From: JAIBAC01 sp046331095
GTDB lineage: Bacteria > Actinomycetota > Acidimicrobiia > UBA2766
Length of the DNA stretch: 64,000 nt
NCBI GenBank assembly: GCA_046331095.1
Contig: JAXLRM010000004.1
Location: forward strand, 372,001 to 436,000
Direction of reading: 5' to 3'
A program made the translations under genes and the position numbers. This document shows, in pieces, positions 1 through 9,099 of this stretch (its first letter is position 1; each line of letters opens with the position of its first letter). Below the pieces are notes generated by a model. It was not told the origin of the DNA, did no database searches, and worked only from the letters and a program-made list of their open reading frames with translations.

Positions 1-30
1 GCAACCTCCACGTCACGATCCTCGGGTAGC

Positions 31-164
31 TGTTCTTCGGACGTGGGGACGTGAGGTGGGTTCAGGACCCGTTTGGCGTCCCCACGTCGGTGTGTTCGTC
101 GGACGTGGGGACGTGAGGTGGGTCCAGGACCCGTTTGGCGTCCCCACGTCGGTGTGTTCTTCGG
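31..164. repeat. two 62-base tandem palindromic units plus a stub
   Basis: Two copies of a 62-base unit (31-92 and 93-154) differ at only two or three bases, and the first ten bases of a third follow (155-164). Each unit has outer arms ACGTGGGGAC and GTCCCCACGT about 27 bases apart. The second copy has an inner perfect hairpin GGGTCCAGGACCC; the first has one mismatch there. Read on the minus strand the unit contains GCCAAACGGG, an element also seen at 11977 and 19969. It lies upstream of ilvB. Positions 1-30 hold nothing I can name, and 165-289 hold only the leader of ilvB. Confidence 0.85.
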
Positions 165-289
165 TGTCGGTCCGGGGTGCGGCGGTCCTGTCGCCAAGGA
201 GGGGTGATGGGGGTGCGTGATACCCTCGGCAGTCCGGGGAGGCGATGCGCTTGCGCACCGTCTCCGTGACGCGTACACGGAGTTGCCCG

Positions 290-2146
290 ATGGCCGACAG
301 GATCACAGGCGCGCAGGCGTTGGTTCGATCGCTCGAACACGTCGGCGTAGAGGTGGTCTTCGGGTTGCCCGGCGGCGCCGTCCTTCCCGTGTACGACCCC
401 ATCATCGACAGCGAGATCCGCCACGTCCTCGTGCGCCACGAGCAGGGCGCCGGCCACATGGCCCAGGGCTACTACTGGGCGACGGGACGCCCCGGCGTCG
501 CCCTCGTGACCTCCGGGCCGGGCGTGACCAACATCCTCACCCCGATCACCGATGCGTTCATGGACTCGGTGCCGATCGTCGTGATCGCCGGACAGGTCGC
601 ACGTGCGGCGATCGGCAGTGACGCCTTCCAGGAGGCGCCCACGTTCAACATGACGATGCCGGTCACCAAGCACAACTTCGTGATCATGGAGGCTGCCGAG
701 ATCCCCGAGGTCGTCGCGCAGGCATTCCACATCGCGACGACGGGGCGACCGGGTCCGGTCTACGTCGACCTGCCCAAGGACGTGGGCGTCGAGGAGATGG
801 ACTGGTGGTGGCCGGAGGACCCCACCGCGAACCTGCCCGGCTACCGACCGAACGTGCGACCGCACGCAGGTCAGGTGAAGAAGGCCGTCGAGCTCATCGC
901 TGCCTCCCGGCGCCCGGTCGTGTACGCGGGCGGCGGGATCCTCAAGGCGCGTGCGGCGGACGCGCTCCGCGACCTCTGCGAGAGGACCGGCATCCACACC
1001 GTCACGACGCTCATGGCCCGCGGCGTCCTCCCCGACGACCACCCCCTCTGCCTCGGCATGCCGGGGATGCACGGCAACTACACGGCCGTCACGTCGCTGC
1101 AGAAGGCCGACCTCCTCATCGCACTGGGCAGCCGTTTCGACGACCGTGTGACCGGACGCGTCGCCGACTTCGCCCCCCACGCGAAGGTCATCCACGTCGA
1201 CATCGACCCCGCCGAGCTGTCCAAGGTCCGCGTCGCCGACGTGCCCATCGTCGCCGACTGCCGTCTCGCGATCGAGGCGCTTGCCAAGGAGTACGGCAAG
1301 CAGGAGCGCAGACGCGAGGAGCGCGGCGACGCGCCGACCGACCGTTCGGCGTGGAACGCCCAGATCGACGCGTGGCGCACCGCCTACCCCAACAAGTACC
1401 TGCAGGGCGACCGCCCCGACGTCATCAAGCCCCAGTACGTGCTCGAGCGCCTCAACGCCGCGGCGCCCGACGCGATCGTGACAGCCGGCGTCGGACAGCA
1501 CCAGATGTTCGCGTCGCAGTGGTGGCGCTTCCGCGAGCCCTACCACTGGATCAACTCCGGTGGCCTCGGGACCATGGGCTTCGCCGTGCCGGCCGCCGTG
1601 GGTGCGAAGGTGGGGGCGCCTGACGAGGTGGTGTGGTGCGTCGACGGCGACGGCTGTTTCCAGATGACGATGCAGGAGCTGATCACGGCGTCGGTCGAGT
1701 CGATCCCGATCAAGGTCGCGATCCTCAACAACGGCTACCTCGGCATGGTGCGCCAGTGGCAGGACCTCTTCTACGACGAGCGCCACAGCGAGATCTACCT
1801 GTCCCAGGACGTGCCCGACTACGTGGGCCTCGCCGAGGCGATGGGCTGCGCGGGCTTTCTCGTGGACACCGTCGACGAGGTCGACTCGGTGATCGCGAAG
1901 GCGATGGCGATCACCGACCGTCCGGTCGTCGTGGATTTCCGCATCGACCCCACCGAGCACGTCTTCCCGATGGTGCCCGCAGGTACCTCCAACGACGGCG
2001 TCATCCTGGGGCCCGCCTACGGCCCGCTCGACCAGCAGCTCGCCGGTGACGGCGCCGCGCCGATGGTCCACGGTGGCGAGGGCGAGTCGGAGCCGCCGCC
2101 GGAACACCCCGACGGGCACATGACCCTCGACAAGGGTGGTTTCTGA
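290..2146 (+). CDS. ilvB: acetolactate synthase, large (catalytic) subunit
   Basis: This 618-residue protein is the thiamine-diphosphate enzyme that condenses two pyruvates to acetolactate, or pyruvate with 2-oxobutyrate, the first common step of branched-chain amino acid synthesis. The sequence shows the N-terminal ThDP-binding domain with catalytic Glu51 in RHEQGAGHMAQGY, a central FAD-type domain, and the C-terminal motif GDGCFQMTMQEL...NNGYLGMV that binds Mg-ThDP. A short extra tail of about 40 residues, rich in Glu, Gly and Pro, follows the usual end. The frame is open from an ATG at 245, but that ATG has only two bases between it and the GGGGAGG box. The ATG at 290 has ACGGAG at good spacing and gives the family-typical N terminus. 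It overlaps ilvN by one base (TGATG). Confidence 0.95.
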   Translation: MADRITGAQALVRSLEHVGVEVVFGLPGGAVLPVYDPIIDSEIRHVLVRHEQGAGHMAQGYYWATGRPGVALVTSGPGVTNILTPITDAFMDSVPIVVIAGQVARAAIGSDAFQEAPTFNMTMPVTKHNFVIMEAAEIPEVVAQAFHIATTGRPGPVYVDLPKDVGVEEMDWWWPEDPTANLPGYRPNVRPHAGQVKKAVELIAASRRPVVYAGGGILKARAADALRDLCERTGIHTVTTLMARGVLPDDHPLCLGMPGMHGNYTAVTSLQKADLLIALGSRFDDRVTGRVADFAPHAKVIHVDIDPAELSKVRVADVPIVADCRLAIEALAKEYGKQERRREERGDAPTDRSAWNAQIDAWRTAYPNKYLQGDRPDVIKPQYVLERLNAAAPDAIVTAGVGQHQMFASQWWRFREPYHWINSGGLGTMGFAVPAAVGAKVGAPDEVVWCVDGDGCFQMTMQELITASVESIPIKVAILNNGYLGMVRQWQDLFYDERHSEIYLSQDVPDYVGLAEAMGCAGFLVDTVDEVDSVIAKAMAITDRPVVVDFRIDPTEHVFPMVPAGTSNDGVILGPAYGPLDQQLAGDGAAPMVHGGEGESEPPPEHPDGHMTLDKGGF

Positions 2147-2649
2147 TGGGTCGGCGTGCGCTCAAGACCCTGTCGGTCCTCGTCGAGAACCAGCCCGGGG
2201 TGCTCGCCCGCATCGCCGGCCTCGTCGCCCGGCGTGGTTTCAACATCGAGTCGCTCGCGGTCGGCCCGACCGACGACCCGATCTTCTCGCGGATGACGCT
2301 CGTCGTCGACGAGAGCCAGGTCCACGTCGAGCAGATCGTCAAGCAGCTCTACAAGCTGATCAACGTGATCAAGATCACCGAGTTCGAACCGGAAGACTCC
2401 GTCGAGCGCGAGTTGATGCTCGTGGCGGTGCGGGCCACGCCCGAGCGGCGCTTCCAGGTCATCGAGCTCGCCGAGATATACGGCGCACGCATCGCCGACG
2501 TCGGCTCCGACGTCATCTGCCTCGAGCTGTCGGGGCCGCCCGGCGAGCTCGACGACCTCCTCGACCTGCTCGAACCTCATGGCGTAGTCGAGGTCGCGCG
2601 GACCGGTCGCGTGGCACTCGAGCGGGCGCGCAAGACTTCCATTCTGTAA
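2146..2649 (+). CDS. ilvN: acetolactate synthase, small (regulatory) subunit
   Basis: A 167-residue regulatory partner of IlvB, which usually activates the large subunit and gives feedback inhibition by valine. An ACT domain covers about residues 5-80 and begins LSVLVENQPGVLARIAGL, followed by FNIESLAVGPT, the typical effector-binding face. The C-terminal ALS_ss_C domain covers the rest (ELMLVAVRATPERRFQVIELAEIYGARI). The start codon overlaps the ilvB stop, so translation is probably coupled. ilvC, the usual next gene, does not follow: 2650-2823 is non-coding and the next gene is unrelated. Confidence 0.95.
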   Translation: MGRRALKTLSVLVENQPGVLARIAGLVARRGFNIESLAVGPTDDPIFSRMTLVVDESQVHVEQIVKQLYKLINVIKITEFEPEDSVERELMLVAVRATPERRFQVIELAEIYGARIADVGSDVICLELSGPPGELDDLLDLLEPHGVVEVARTGRVALERARKTSIL

Positions 2650-2823
2650 AGGCGCTCGGCGCTTCCTCCTACGGACTCTGCGGACCACGCACCTTGTTTC
2701 GTGGACGTCGATCGAGGAAGCACCTCGGCCTGCTATGCCCGGCGTGGGACATGACCTGAGGGGCGGTGGGAACGGCAGAGCGCGCATTCGCTTTCCGCGG
2801 TTGGGGTCTGGCACAGTGGATCC

Positions 2824-3294
2824 ATGGCACAACCTGATGCAGGGACGACGCTGCCGCCCGACCCCTTCGTCCGCCACCCCAAGGTCGACCGCCGCCGCGG
2901 TGAACCCTTCGAGAACCCTGCGGGCTTGCACGTGCCCGCGCAGACCCAGTTCCACGGAACGGTGCTTGCGATCATCGTCCTGTGCGCTGCCGTGGTCGCG
3001 GTCGTGGCACCGCTCGTGCTCAACACGGACCGTCCGACCGTGAAGGCAGAAGTGGTGGACTCGTTCAACGATGCCGGGCGGGTCAAGGTGATCGTGAAGG
3101 TCGAGAACACGACAGCGGAGACGGTGACGGTGACCTGCAACGTGCGTGCGACCGACAGCACGAACGTCGAGATCGGCGCGGCCGTCGTCAGGACGGGCGA
3201 GCTGAAGCCGGATGCCGCCGAGCTCCTCACCGCCGAGTTCGAGTCGGACGCGCGCCCGGCGCAGGTGCAGCGCGTCTGCAACACGGCGTCCTGA
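2824..3294 (+). CDS. single-pass membrane-anchored hypothetical protein
   Basis: A 156-residue protein I do not recognise by name. Residues 1-43 are polar and probably cytoplasmic. A hydrophobic segment at about 44-65 (TVLAIIVLCAAVVAVVAPLV) would anchor it, and the remaining ~90 residues look like a small extracellular beta domain (VKVIVKVENTTAETVTVTCNV) with two cysteines that could pair. This layout resembles FxLYD-type or late-embryogenesis-like beta sandwich domains, but that is only an impression. It ends 22 bases before the Nfu-domain gene, so the two may be cotranscribed. The start is the first ATG of the frame; a CACAGT box six bases before it may be a weak leaderless -10. Confidence 0.65.
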   Translation: MAQPDAGTTLPPDPFVRHPKVDRRRGEPFENPAGLHVPAQTQFHGTVLAIIVLCAAVVAVVAPLVLNTDRPTVKAEVVDSFNDAGRVKVIVKVENTTAETVTVTCNVRATDSTNVEIGAAVVRTGELKPDAAELLTAEFESDARPAQVQRVCNTAS

Positions 3295-3316
3295 CCCAGG
3301 CTTTCGGAGGAGGACC

Positions 3317-3571
3317 GTGGCCGTCACAGTCGAGAGCACCCCGAACCCCAACGCCCTCAAGTTCGTGGTGGGCAGCCCGGTGGGCGGTCCGCTCACCTAT
3401 CGCGACGGCGGCGGTGCCGACGAGTGGGTTCAGCGCGTCTTCGCGCTCGGCGGCGTGCAGCAGGTGTTCCTCACGGGCGACTTCGTGTCGGTCACCAAGA
3501 CCGCAGACGCCGACTGGCAGACGCTCGTCGACGATGTCCAGGCGATCCTCGAGGACGCGTTCGGCGCCTGA
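3317..3571 (+). CDS. Nfu/NifU N-terminal domain protein
   Basis: An 84-residue protein that consists only of the Nfu N-terminal domain (PF08712 type), recognised by VESTPNPNALKFVVG near its start and by the closing pattern VTKTADADWQTLVDDVQAIL. In longer Nfu proteins this domain precedes the Fe-S binding CxxC domain, which is absent here; there is no cysteine in the protein. It may therefore help in Fe-S protein assembly without carrying a cluster itself. GTG at 3317 is chosen because CGGAGGAGG lies at ideal distance in front. The longer frame from 3212 begins inside the preceding gene and gives a low-complexity, unrelated N terminus. Confidence 0.8.
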   Translation: MAVTVESTPNPNALKFVVGSPVGGPLTYRDGGGADEWVQRVFALGGVQQVFLTGDFVSVTKTADADWQTLVDDVQAILEDAFGA

Positions 3572-3609
3572 TCCGAATCCGGTCCGGGACCCTCACGATC
3601 AGGCTGACG

Positions 3610-3638
3610 TGGACAAGGCCGGCCTGCCCACTTATCCT
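3610..3638 (+). promoter_or_regulatory. sigma-70-type promoter for the ADC/ACAD/molybdoenzyme operon
   Basis: TGGACA (3610-3615), a 17-base spacer and TATCCT (3633-3638) match the -35/-10 consensus at five of six and four of six positions, rare in this G+C-rich sequence. The predicted start near 3645 leaves a leader of about 39 bases containing a GGGGAG ribosome site before the ATG at 3684. Confidence 0.55.
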
Positions 3639-3683
3639 CTGTTCCGTGTAGCGATCGTTTCAGTGAACTGATCGGGGAGCACC

Positions 3684-4466
3684 ATGGAAGACACGGCAAC
3701 GGTCCTCCGCACTGGCGACGCGGCCGACACGGCGCCGGTGTCGACGCCGTGGTCGGCACCCGCGTTCGGCCCCCCGCCGCATCGCTGGAGCGGCGTCCGG
3801 ACGATCCTGTTCCCCTACGTCGCCGACGCCGACGCAGCCGCGGCGATCATGCCGCCCGGCGTCGAGCTGATCGACGGCGCAGGCAGCGTGGCCCTCCTGT
3901 CGTACCCGGGCACCGACTTCATGCACCCGTTCAACGAGTGCGTGGTGCTGATACCGGCGCGTGCCGCGGGCGTCGAGGGCAACTACGTGCCCTACATCTT
4001 CGTGACCACCGACGAAGCGCTGATCCCGGGCCGCGAGATCGCGGGCTGGCCCAAGCGGATCGCCGACATCGGCTGGGAACGCAGCGGCGACCACGTGTCG
4101 GTGTCGGTCGCGCGCTTCGGCGAGACGATCCTCGAGCTCGAGGGCGACGTGAGCGGGACCATGCCCGCCGAACTCGTCGCCGGCGGGACCGAGACCATGA
4201 ACCCGCCCTCGTTCAACTACAAGCTCGTTCCCGGCCCCGACGGGCGGTCCATCGAGGTCGAGGAGATCACCGCGACCCAGTTGCAGGTCACCCCCAGCCG
4301 CGTCGAGCTCGGCAGCGGCAAGCTGTGCGCACGGTCCACGACGTGGGACCCCGGCGTCGCCGCGCTCGTGGGCGAGTCCGAGGGGATGCTCGTCGTCTTG
4401 GAGTCCGACAACGTCATCCCGGCCGGCGAGGTCCTCGTCCGCATAGAGCGGGGCGCCGGCACGTGA
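3684..4466 (+). CDS. acetoacetate decarboxylase family protein
   Basis: A 260-residue protein of the ADC superfamily (PF06314). The hallmark is GREIAGWPKRIADIGW at about residues 113-128: the lysine after GWP corresponds to the Schiff-base lysine of acetoacetate decarboxylase (GFPKK in clostridial ADC). Upstream motifs LLSYPGTDFMHPFNECVVLIPA and YVPYIFVTTDEALIPGRE fit the family. Many family members do not decarboxylate acetoacetate but act on other beta-keto acids or as hydratase-aldolases, so the substrate is unknown. The gene leads an operon with an acyl-CoA dehydrogenase and a molybdoenzyme, which suggests degradation of an unusual carbon skeleton. Its TGA overlaps the GTG of the next gene (GTGA). 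Confidence 0.85.
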   Translation: MEDTATVLRTGDAADTAPVSTPWSAPAFGPPPHRWSGVRTILFPYVADADAAAAIMPPGVELIDGAGSVALLSYPGTDFMHPFNECVVLIPARAAGVEGNYVPYIFVTTDEALIPGREIAGWPKRIADIGWERSGDHVSVSVARFGETILELEGDVSGTMPAELVAGGTETMNPPSFNYKLVPGPDGRSIEVEEITATQLQVTPSRVELGSGKLCARSTTWDPGVAALVGESEGMLVVLESDNVIPAGEVLVRIERGAGT

Positions 4467-5659
4467 GCGCGGCGCTCACCGCCACCCAGCTCGAGGCACA
4501 GCAGTGGGCCCGCGACTTCGCGCAACGCTGCGTGGCGCCCAAGGCACTCGCCATCGACAAGGACCCCCACGGTCCCCTGCGCGACCAGCTCGTGCGTGAG
4601 GGCGCGCGGGCGGGTGTGCTCGGCTTCCTGCTCCCCGAGTTCGTCGGCGGTGCCGGCGGTGACATGTTCTCGGGCCTGCTCGTGACCGAGGAGATCGCGG
4701 CCGCATGCGCCGGTGCCGCCGTCCTGTTCGGCGCGACGGGACTGGGTCTCGCCCCGATCATGCTGTCGGGCAACTTCGCACTGCTCCAGGAACTCGTGCC
4801 GCCGCTCGTGGCGAGCTGGGACACCGACGCGCCTCGCCTCGCCGCCCTCGCGGCGACCGAACCCGACATGGGCTCCGACATCATGACAGGCGACCCCGCC
4901 GCGAGCATGCGCACCCGGGCGGACAAGGTCGACGGCGGCTACCTGCTCAACGGCAACAAGGTGTTCATCTCCAACGGATCCCTCGCCGGTCTCGTCACCG
5001 TGTTCGCCACGACCGACCGGTCGAAGCCGATCCGCGAGAGCTGGTGCTGTTTCGCCGTCACGTCCGACACGCCGGGCTTCTCGGTCGGGCAGGTGTTCGA
5101 CAAGATGGGCCAGCGCGCCGCTCCCGCCGTGGAGCTCGTCTTCGACGACGTGTTCGTGCCCGACGCGCACCGCGTCGTGAGCGAGGGCTACGGCTGGACC
5201 CTGAACAACATGATCATGTCGGTGACACGGGCGCCGGTCGGCGCGATCGCCCTCGGCATCGCACGCGCCGCCTACGACAAGGCGATCGACTACGCCGAGG
5301 TACGCATCCAGGGTGGCAAGCCGATCGTGCGGCACCAGGCCGTGGCGCTGATGCTCGCCGACATGGCGATCCGCGTCGAGGCGGCACGCGCGCTCGTGTA
5401 CCAGGCCGGGCAGGCGATCGCGGCGGGCCGCCCCAGCATCAAGCTCTCCTCGATGGCCAAGACGTTCGCTGCCGACGCGGCGGTCGCGAACGCGCTCGAC
5501 GCGATCCAGGTCCTCGGCGGCAACGGGTACATGCACGAGTACGGGGTGGAGAAGCTGCTGCGCGACGCCAAGCTCACCCAGATCTACGAGGGCACGAACC
5601 AGATGAACCGTCTCGAGATCGTCGAGGCGATAACCGAGGAGAGGGCGAACGTTGGGTAG
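4463..5659 (+). CDS. acyl-CoA dehydrogenase
   Basis: A 398-residue FAD enzyme that introduces the alpha,beta double bond into an acyl-CoA. The sequence shows the helical N-terminal domain, the middle beta domain (AATEPDMGSDIMTG...LNGNKVFISNG) and the C-terminal domain with the FAD-binding QVLGGNGYMHEYGVEKLLRD motif. The following region, KLTQIYEGTNQMNRLEI, carries the usual catalytic glutamate of the family (YEGT). The GTG start at 4463 overlaps the previous stop and gives a normal N terminus; the frame runs further upstream only as a shadow of the ADC gene. The last bases overlap the TTG start of the molybdoenzyme gene by eight bases. Confidence 0.93.
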   Translation: MSAALTATQLEAQQWARDFAQRCVAPKALAIDKDPHGPLRDQLVREGARAGVLGFLLPEFVGGAGGDMFSGLLVTEEIAAACAGAAVLFGATGLGLAPIMLSGNFALLQELVPPLVASWDTDAPRLAALAATEPDMGSDIMTGDPAASMRTRADKVDGGYLLNGNKVFISNGSLAGLVTVFATTDRSKPIRESWCCFAVTSDTPGFSVGQVFDKMGQRAAPAVELVFDDVFVPDAHRVVSEGYGWTLNNMIMSVTRAPVGAIALGIARAAYDKAIDYAEVRIQGGKPIVRHQAVALMLADMAIRVEAARALVYQAGQAIAAGRPSIKLSSMAKTFAADAAVANALDAIQVLGGNGYMHEYGVEKLLRDAKLTQIYEGTNQMNRLEIVEAITEERANVG

Positions 5660-8414
5660 CGGCACCGACCTGCGCGGCGGCGAGGACCGGTACCGGCACC
5701 ACCCGGCGCTGGACTGGGACCGCGTCGTCTCCGGCACCCACTGCGTCGACTGCTACCCGGTGAACTGCCCGCTGCGCGTCTACGTCAAGGACGGGCGCGT
5801 CGTGCGCGAGGAGCTCGCCGGCAACCTCGAACAGGTCGAGGAAGGCGTGCCGGACCTGAACCCGATGGGGTGCCAGAAGGGCCTCGCCTGGAGCCGCCAG
5901 CACTACGACGAGCAACGGCCCGTGTACCCGCTCAGGCGCGTGGGCGCACGCGGCGCCGGCCGCTGGGAGCGGATCACGTGGGACGAGGCCCTCACCGAGA
6001 TCGCCGACGCCGTCGTCGACGCGATCGAGGAGGTCGGCCCCGAAGCCGTTGTGCACGACGGCTCGCCCGAGATCGGTGCGGTCGTGCCGGCGGTGCGGTT
6101 CATGAGCACGCTGGGCGGCACCACGCTCGACGTGAACGGCTCGATCAACGACTTCTGGCCGGGTGCGCACCAGACGTTCGGGAAGTTCTACACGACGAGT
6201 TCCGTGGACGACGTCTTCCACGCCGACACGATCGTGTTCTGGCACTCCAACCCGGCGTACACGATGCAGCCGTCGTTCCACGTCGCCGCCGAGGCGCGCT
6301 ACCGCGGCGCCGAGCTCGTGCTGATCGCACCGGACGTGAGCCCGTCGCACAGCCACATGGACTACGTGGTCCCGGTGGAGCCGGGCAGCGACGCCGCCCT
6401 CGCACTCGCGATGTGCCAGGTGGTCGTCGCCGAGGACCTCGCCGACTGGGACTTCGTGCGCACCCAGACCGACCTCGCGTTGCTGGCGCGCCGCGACACC
6501 GGCGAGTTCCTGCGCGACGCCGAGGGCGGCTTCTTCCACTACGACCCCGCCCGCGGTGTGGTGTCCGCGTCGGCCGCGACGCTCGAACTGGACTTCGAGG
6601 CGGCGCTGGAAGGCGAGTTCGACGCTGTCCTCGACGACGGCACCGCGGTGCGGGTCGAACCGGTCTTCGCGTGCATGCGGCGCCGCCTCGACGCCGACTA
6701 CACACCCGAAGCGGTCGCCGGCATCTGCGGCACCCACCCCGAGACGGTGCGCACGCTCGCCCGCAAGATCGCCGCGGGACGCACCCGCATCATGAACGGC
6801 GCCGGCCTCACCAAGTACTTCCACGGCGACCTGATGACGCGTTCGATGCTGCTGCTGCTCGCGCTCACCGGGAACTGGGGCAAGAAGGGCACCGGGTTCA
6901 CGGGCTGGGCGACGGGTCTCTTCGACGGTCACACCGTGGCGATGACCAAGGCGCGCCACGGCGTCGAGGGCGCCGAGATCGTGATCTCGACGATGGAGGC
7001 CATGCGCGACTCGATCCGGGCCGCCGACCCGACCCTGACCGACGAACTGGCCACGATCGAGATGTGGCGCCTGCTCGGCAGCACAGCCCCTCCGACGGTG
7101 CCGCCGGCGTTCTTCTGGTACTGGCACGCGGGCTACCGCGAGCGCTGGAACCGCCCCGAGTGGGCGGACCCGACGATGCCGCGCGACTTCGACTCGTACT
7201 TCGAGGAGGCCCTGGACACGGGCTGGCCCGGCATGCGGGCCCGCGTCGGACCCGACAAGCCGCCGCGGGTCCTGCTCGAGATCGCCGGCAACATGTTGCG
7301 CCGCGCACGCGGGGGCCAACAGCTCCTCCTGGAGCATCTGTGGCCCCAACTCGACCTCGTCGTGACCGTCGACTTCCGCATTTCCCAGACCGCGCTGTAC
7401 TCCGACATCGTCCTGCCCGCCGCCGCGCCCTACGAGAAGACCGCGTTCAGCATGCCGACACCGTGGACGATGTTCCTCGCCCTGGACGACCGCGCTGCCG
7501 ATCCGCCCGGGGAGGCACGCTCGGAGTGGGAGATACTCGCGGCACTGCTCGCCAGGATCGGCGAACGCGCCGGCGCCCGCGGCCTCGACGCCTACCGCGA
7601 CGCCACCGGCACCACGCGACGCTACGACGCGCTGGCGCGGGCGTTCACGCTCGACGGCCATCTCGTCGACGACGAGTCGGTCGCGGAGGAGATGGTGCGC
7701 GACGCCGTACACGCGGGCACGCTGGCGCAGGACACGACGCTGGCGTCGATCCGCTCACGCGGCTGGACCCGCTACCAGGGCTGGGGCCTGATGGCGATGG
7801 CACAGGGCCAGGCGTCGCCGTTCCCCGAGAACGAGACGCACGCCCCGCTGCGCAACCACGTCGAGCGCGGGCACCCCTACCCGACCCTGACGCGGCGGGC
7901 GCAGTTCCTCGTCGACCACCCGTGGTTCCGGGAGACCGGCGAGGACCTGCCGTGCCACAAGGCGCCCCCGCGCATGGGCGGCGACCACCCCTTCGCGCTC
8001 TCCAGCGGGCACAACCGATGGAGCGTGCACGCCATGAACATGACCAACACCGTGCTGCTCAACACCCACCGGGGCAAGCCCTTCGTCGTCGTGAACACCG
8101 GCGACGCGGAACGCCTGGGTGCCCGAGACGACGACGTGGTGCGGATCCGCAACGACGTCGGCGAGTTCTACGTGCCGGTGCGGACCACGCCGACCCAGCG
8201 ACCCGGCTGCCTGACGGTTTACAACGGCTTCGAGGGGTTCATGTTCCCCGGCGGCAAGGGCGCCAACGAGGTCGAGCCCGGACTCGTGAAGTGGCTCCAC
8301 CTCGCGACCGGCTACGGCCACCTGTCCTATGCACCCACCGAGTGGCAGCCGACCCCGGTCGACCGGGTCGTGTACGTCGACGTCGAGGTGGTGCCGCCGC
8401 GGGACCTGCCGTGA
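5652..8414 (+). CDS. molybdopterin oxidoreductase, type II DMSO-reductase family (NarG/EbdA-like) catalytic subunit
   Basis: A 920-residue bis-MGD molybdoenzyme. The N-terminal Fe-S site reads H30-x3-C34-x4-C39-x34-C74 inside THCVDCYPVNCPLRVYVKDG, the histidine-plus-three-cysteine pattern of NarG and ethylbenzene dehydrogenase alpha subunits, with one extra residue in the second gap. Asp167 in INDFWPGAHQTFG aligns with the Asp that ligates molybdenum in NarG. The C terminus (LSSGHNRWSVHAMN, then DDVVRIRNDVGEFYVPVRTT) is the molydopterin-dinucleotide-binding domain. There is no twin-arginine signal, so a cytoplasmic enzyme is likely. No Fe-S beta or haem gamma subunit is encoded nearby. Such enzymes hydroxylate unactivated C-H bonds or reduce oxyanions; the operon partners favour a catabolic hydroxylase (inference). 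Start is TTG 5652 behind GAGGAGAGG. Confidence 0.85.
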   Translation: MGSGTDLRGGEDRYRHHPALDWDRVVSGTHCVDCYPVNCPLRVYVKDGRVVREELAGNLEQVEEGVPDLNPMGCQKGLAWSRQHYDEQRPVYPLRRVGARGAGRWERITWDEALTEIADAVVDAIEEVGPEAVVHDGSPEIGAVVPAVRFMSTLGGTTLDVNGSINDFWPGAHQTFGKFYTTSSVDDVFHADTIVFWHSNPAYTMQPSFHVAAEARYRGAELVLIAPDVSPSHSHMDYVVPVEPGSDAALALAMCQVVVAEDLADWDFVRTQTDLALLARRDTGEFLRDAEGGFFHYDPARGVVSASAATLELDFEAALEGEFDAVLDDGTAVRVEPVFACMRRRLDADYTPEAVAGICGTHPETVRTLARKIAAGRTRIMNGAGLTKYFHGDLMTRSMLLLLALTGNWGKKGTGFTGWATGLFDGHTVAMTKARHGVEGAEIVISTMEAMRDSIRAADPTLTDELATIEMWRLLGSTAPPTVPPAFFWYWHAGYRERWNRPEWADPTMPRDFDSYFEEALDTGWPGMRARVGPDKPPRVLLEIAGNMLRRARGGQQLLLEHLWPQLDLVVTVDFRISQTALYSDIVLPAAAPYEKTAFSMPTPWTMFLALDDRAADPPGEARSEWEILAALLARIGERAGARGLDAYRDATGTTRRYDALARAFTLDGHLVDDESVAEEMVRDAVHAGTLAQDTTLASIRSRGWTRYQGWGLMAMAQGQASPFPENETHAPLRNHVERGHPYPTLTRRAQFLVDHPWFRETGEDLPCHKAPPRMGGDHPFALSSGHNRWSVHAMNMTNTVLLNTHRGKPFVVVNTGDAERLGARDDDVVRIRNDVGEFYVPVRTTPTQRPGCLTVYNGFEGFMFPGGKGANEVEPGLVKWLHLATGYGHLSYAPTEWQPTPVDRVVYVDVEVVPPRDLP

Positions 8415-9067
8415 AGCGCAAGACCGAGCGCAGGCACCAACAGGGCGAGGAGTCGCGCCGCCGCATCCTGGACGCCACGATCGAGATCGCGGCGGAGCGC
8501 GGCTACGAGGGCACGACCGTGTCGCTCGTGAGCAAGCGGTCGGGCCTGCCGGCGAGCTCGATCTACTGGCACTTCGAGAACAAGGACGAGCTCATCGCCG
8601 CGGTCATCCAGCGCAGCTTCGACGAGTGGTCCGCCGACCTCGCGGCCGCGGAGGAGACCGCGCTCGGCGCAGGCAGCACGAGCCGGGACCAGGTCGTCGC
8701 GGTGATTCGCCACGAGGCGGCCAGCCTCGCCCGTCACGAGGACTTCCTGCGCTTCGGCCTCATGCTCGCGCTCGAACAGCGTGAGGAAGAGCCCGTTGCA
8801 CGCACGCTCTTCCTCGAGGTGCGCGAACTCTCGTTGCGCCGGATCGAGGACAGCTACCGGCGCTACTTCGCCCACCACGGAGCCGAGGTCGACGACGCGT
8901 ACGTCGCGAGCCTCGCGGTGCTCACGATGGCCGCGGTGGACGGGATCTTCCTCGCGGGCCAGGCGCGCCCCGGCACCGACCCGACTCCGGTGCTCGACCT
9001 GCTCGCGGCGGCCATCGACCTGCTCACGCGCGAGCGCATGGAGCAGTCCCGCGGCGACACGAGCTGA
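8411..9067 (+). CDS. TetR/AcrR family transcriptional regulator
   Basis: A 218-residue repressor. The N-terminal helix-turn-helix domain is clear: SRRRILDATIEIAAERGYEG, then VSLVSKRSGLPASSIYWHF and ENKDELIAAVI. The rest is an alpha-helical ligand domain with no named subfamily that I can see. The GTG start at 8411 overlaps the molybdoenzyme stop (GTGA), so it is translated with the catabolic operon and probably controls it in response to the substrate or a CoA intermediate. No clear inverted repeat was picked out at the operon promoter. Confidence 0.9.
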   Translation: MKRKTERRHQQGEESRRRILDATIEIAAERGYEGTTVSLVSKRSGLPASSIYWHFENKDELIAAVIQRSFDEWSADLAAAEETALGAGSTSRDQVVAVIRHEAASLARHEDFLRFGLMLALEQREEEPVARTLFLEVRELSLRRIEDSYRRYFAHHGAEVDDAYVASLAVLTMAAVDGIFLAGQARPGTDPTPVLDLLAAAIDLLTRERMEQSRGDTS

Positions 9068-9099
9068 CCCGGATCACCGGGCCGCACGGGCAAGCGGTC

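Noticed and set aside
3..29. Possible C-terminal end of an upstream gene (NLHVTILG then TAG)
   Set aside because: Eight codons are not enough to tell it from chance; nothing else supports it.
245..289. Upstream ATG extension of ilvB
   Set aside because: It adds 15 Arg/Thr-rich residues not typical for the enzyme and its ribosome site is only two bases from the ATG.
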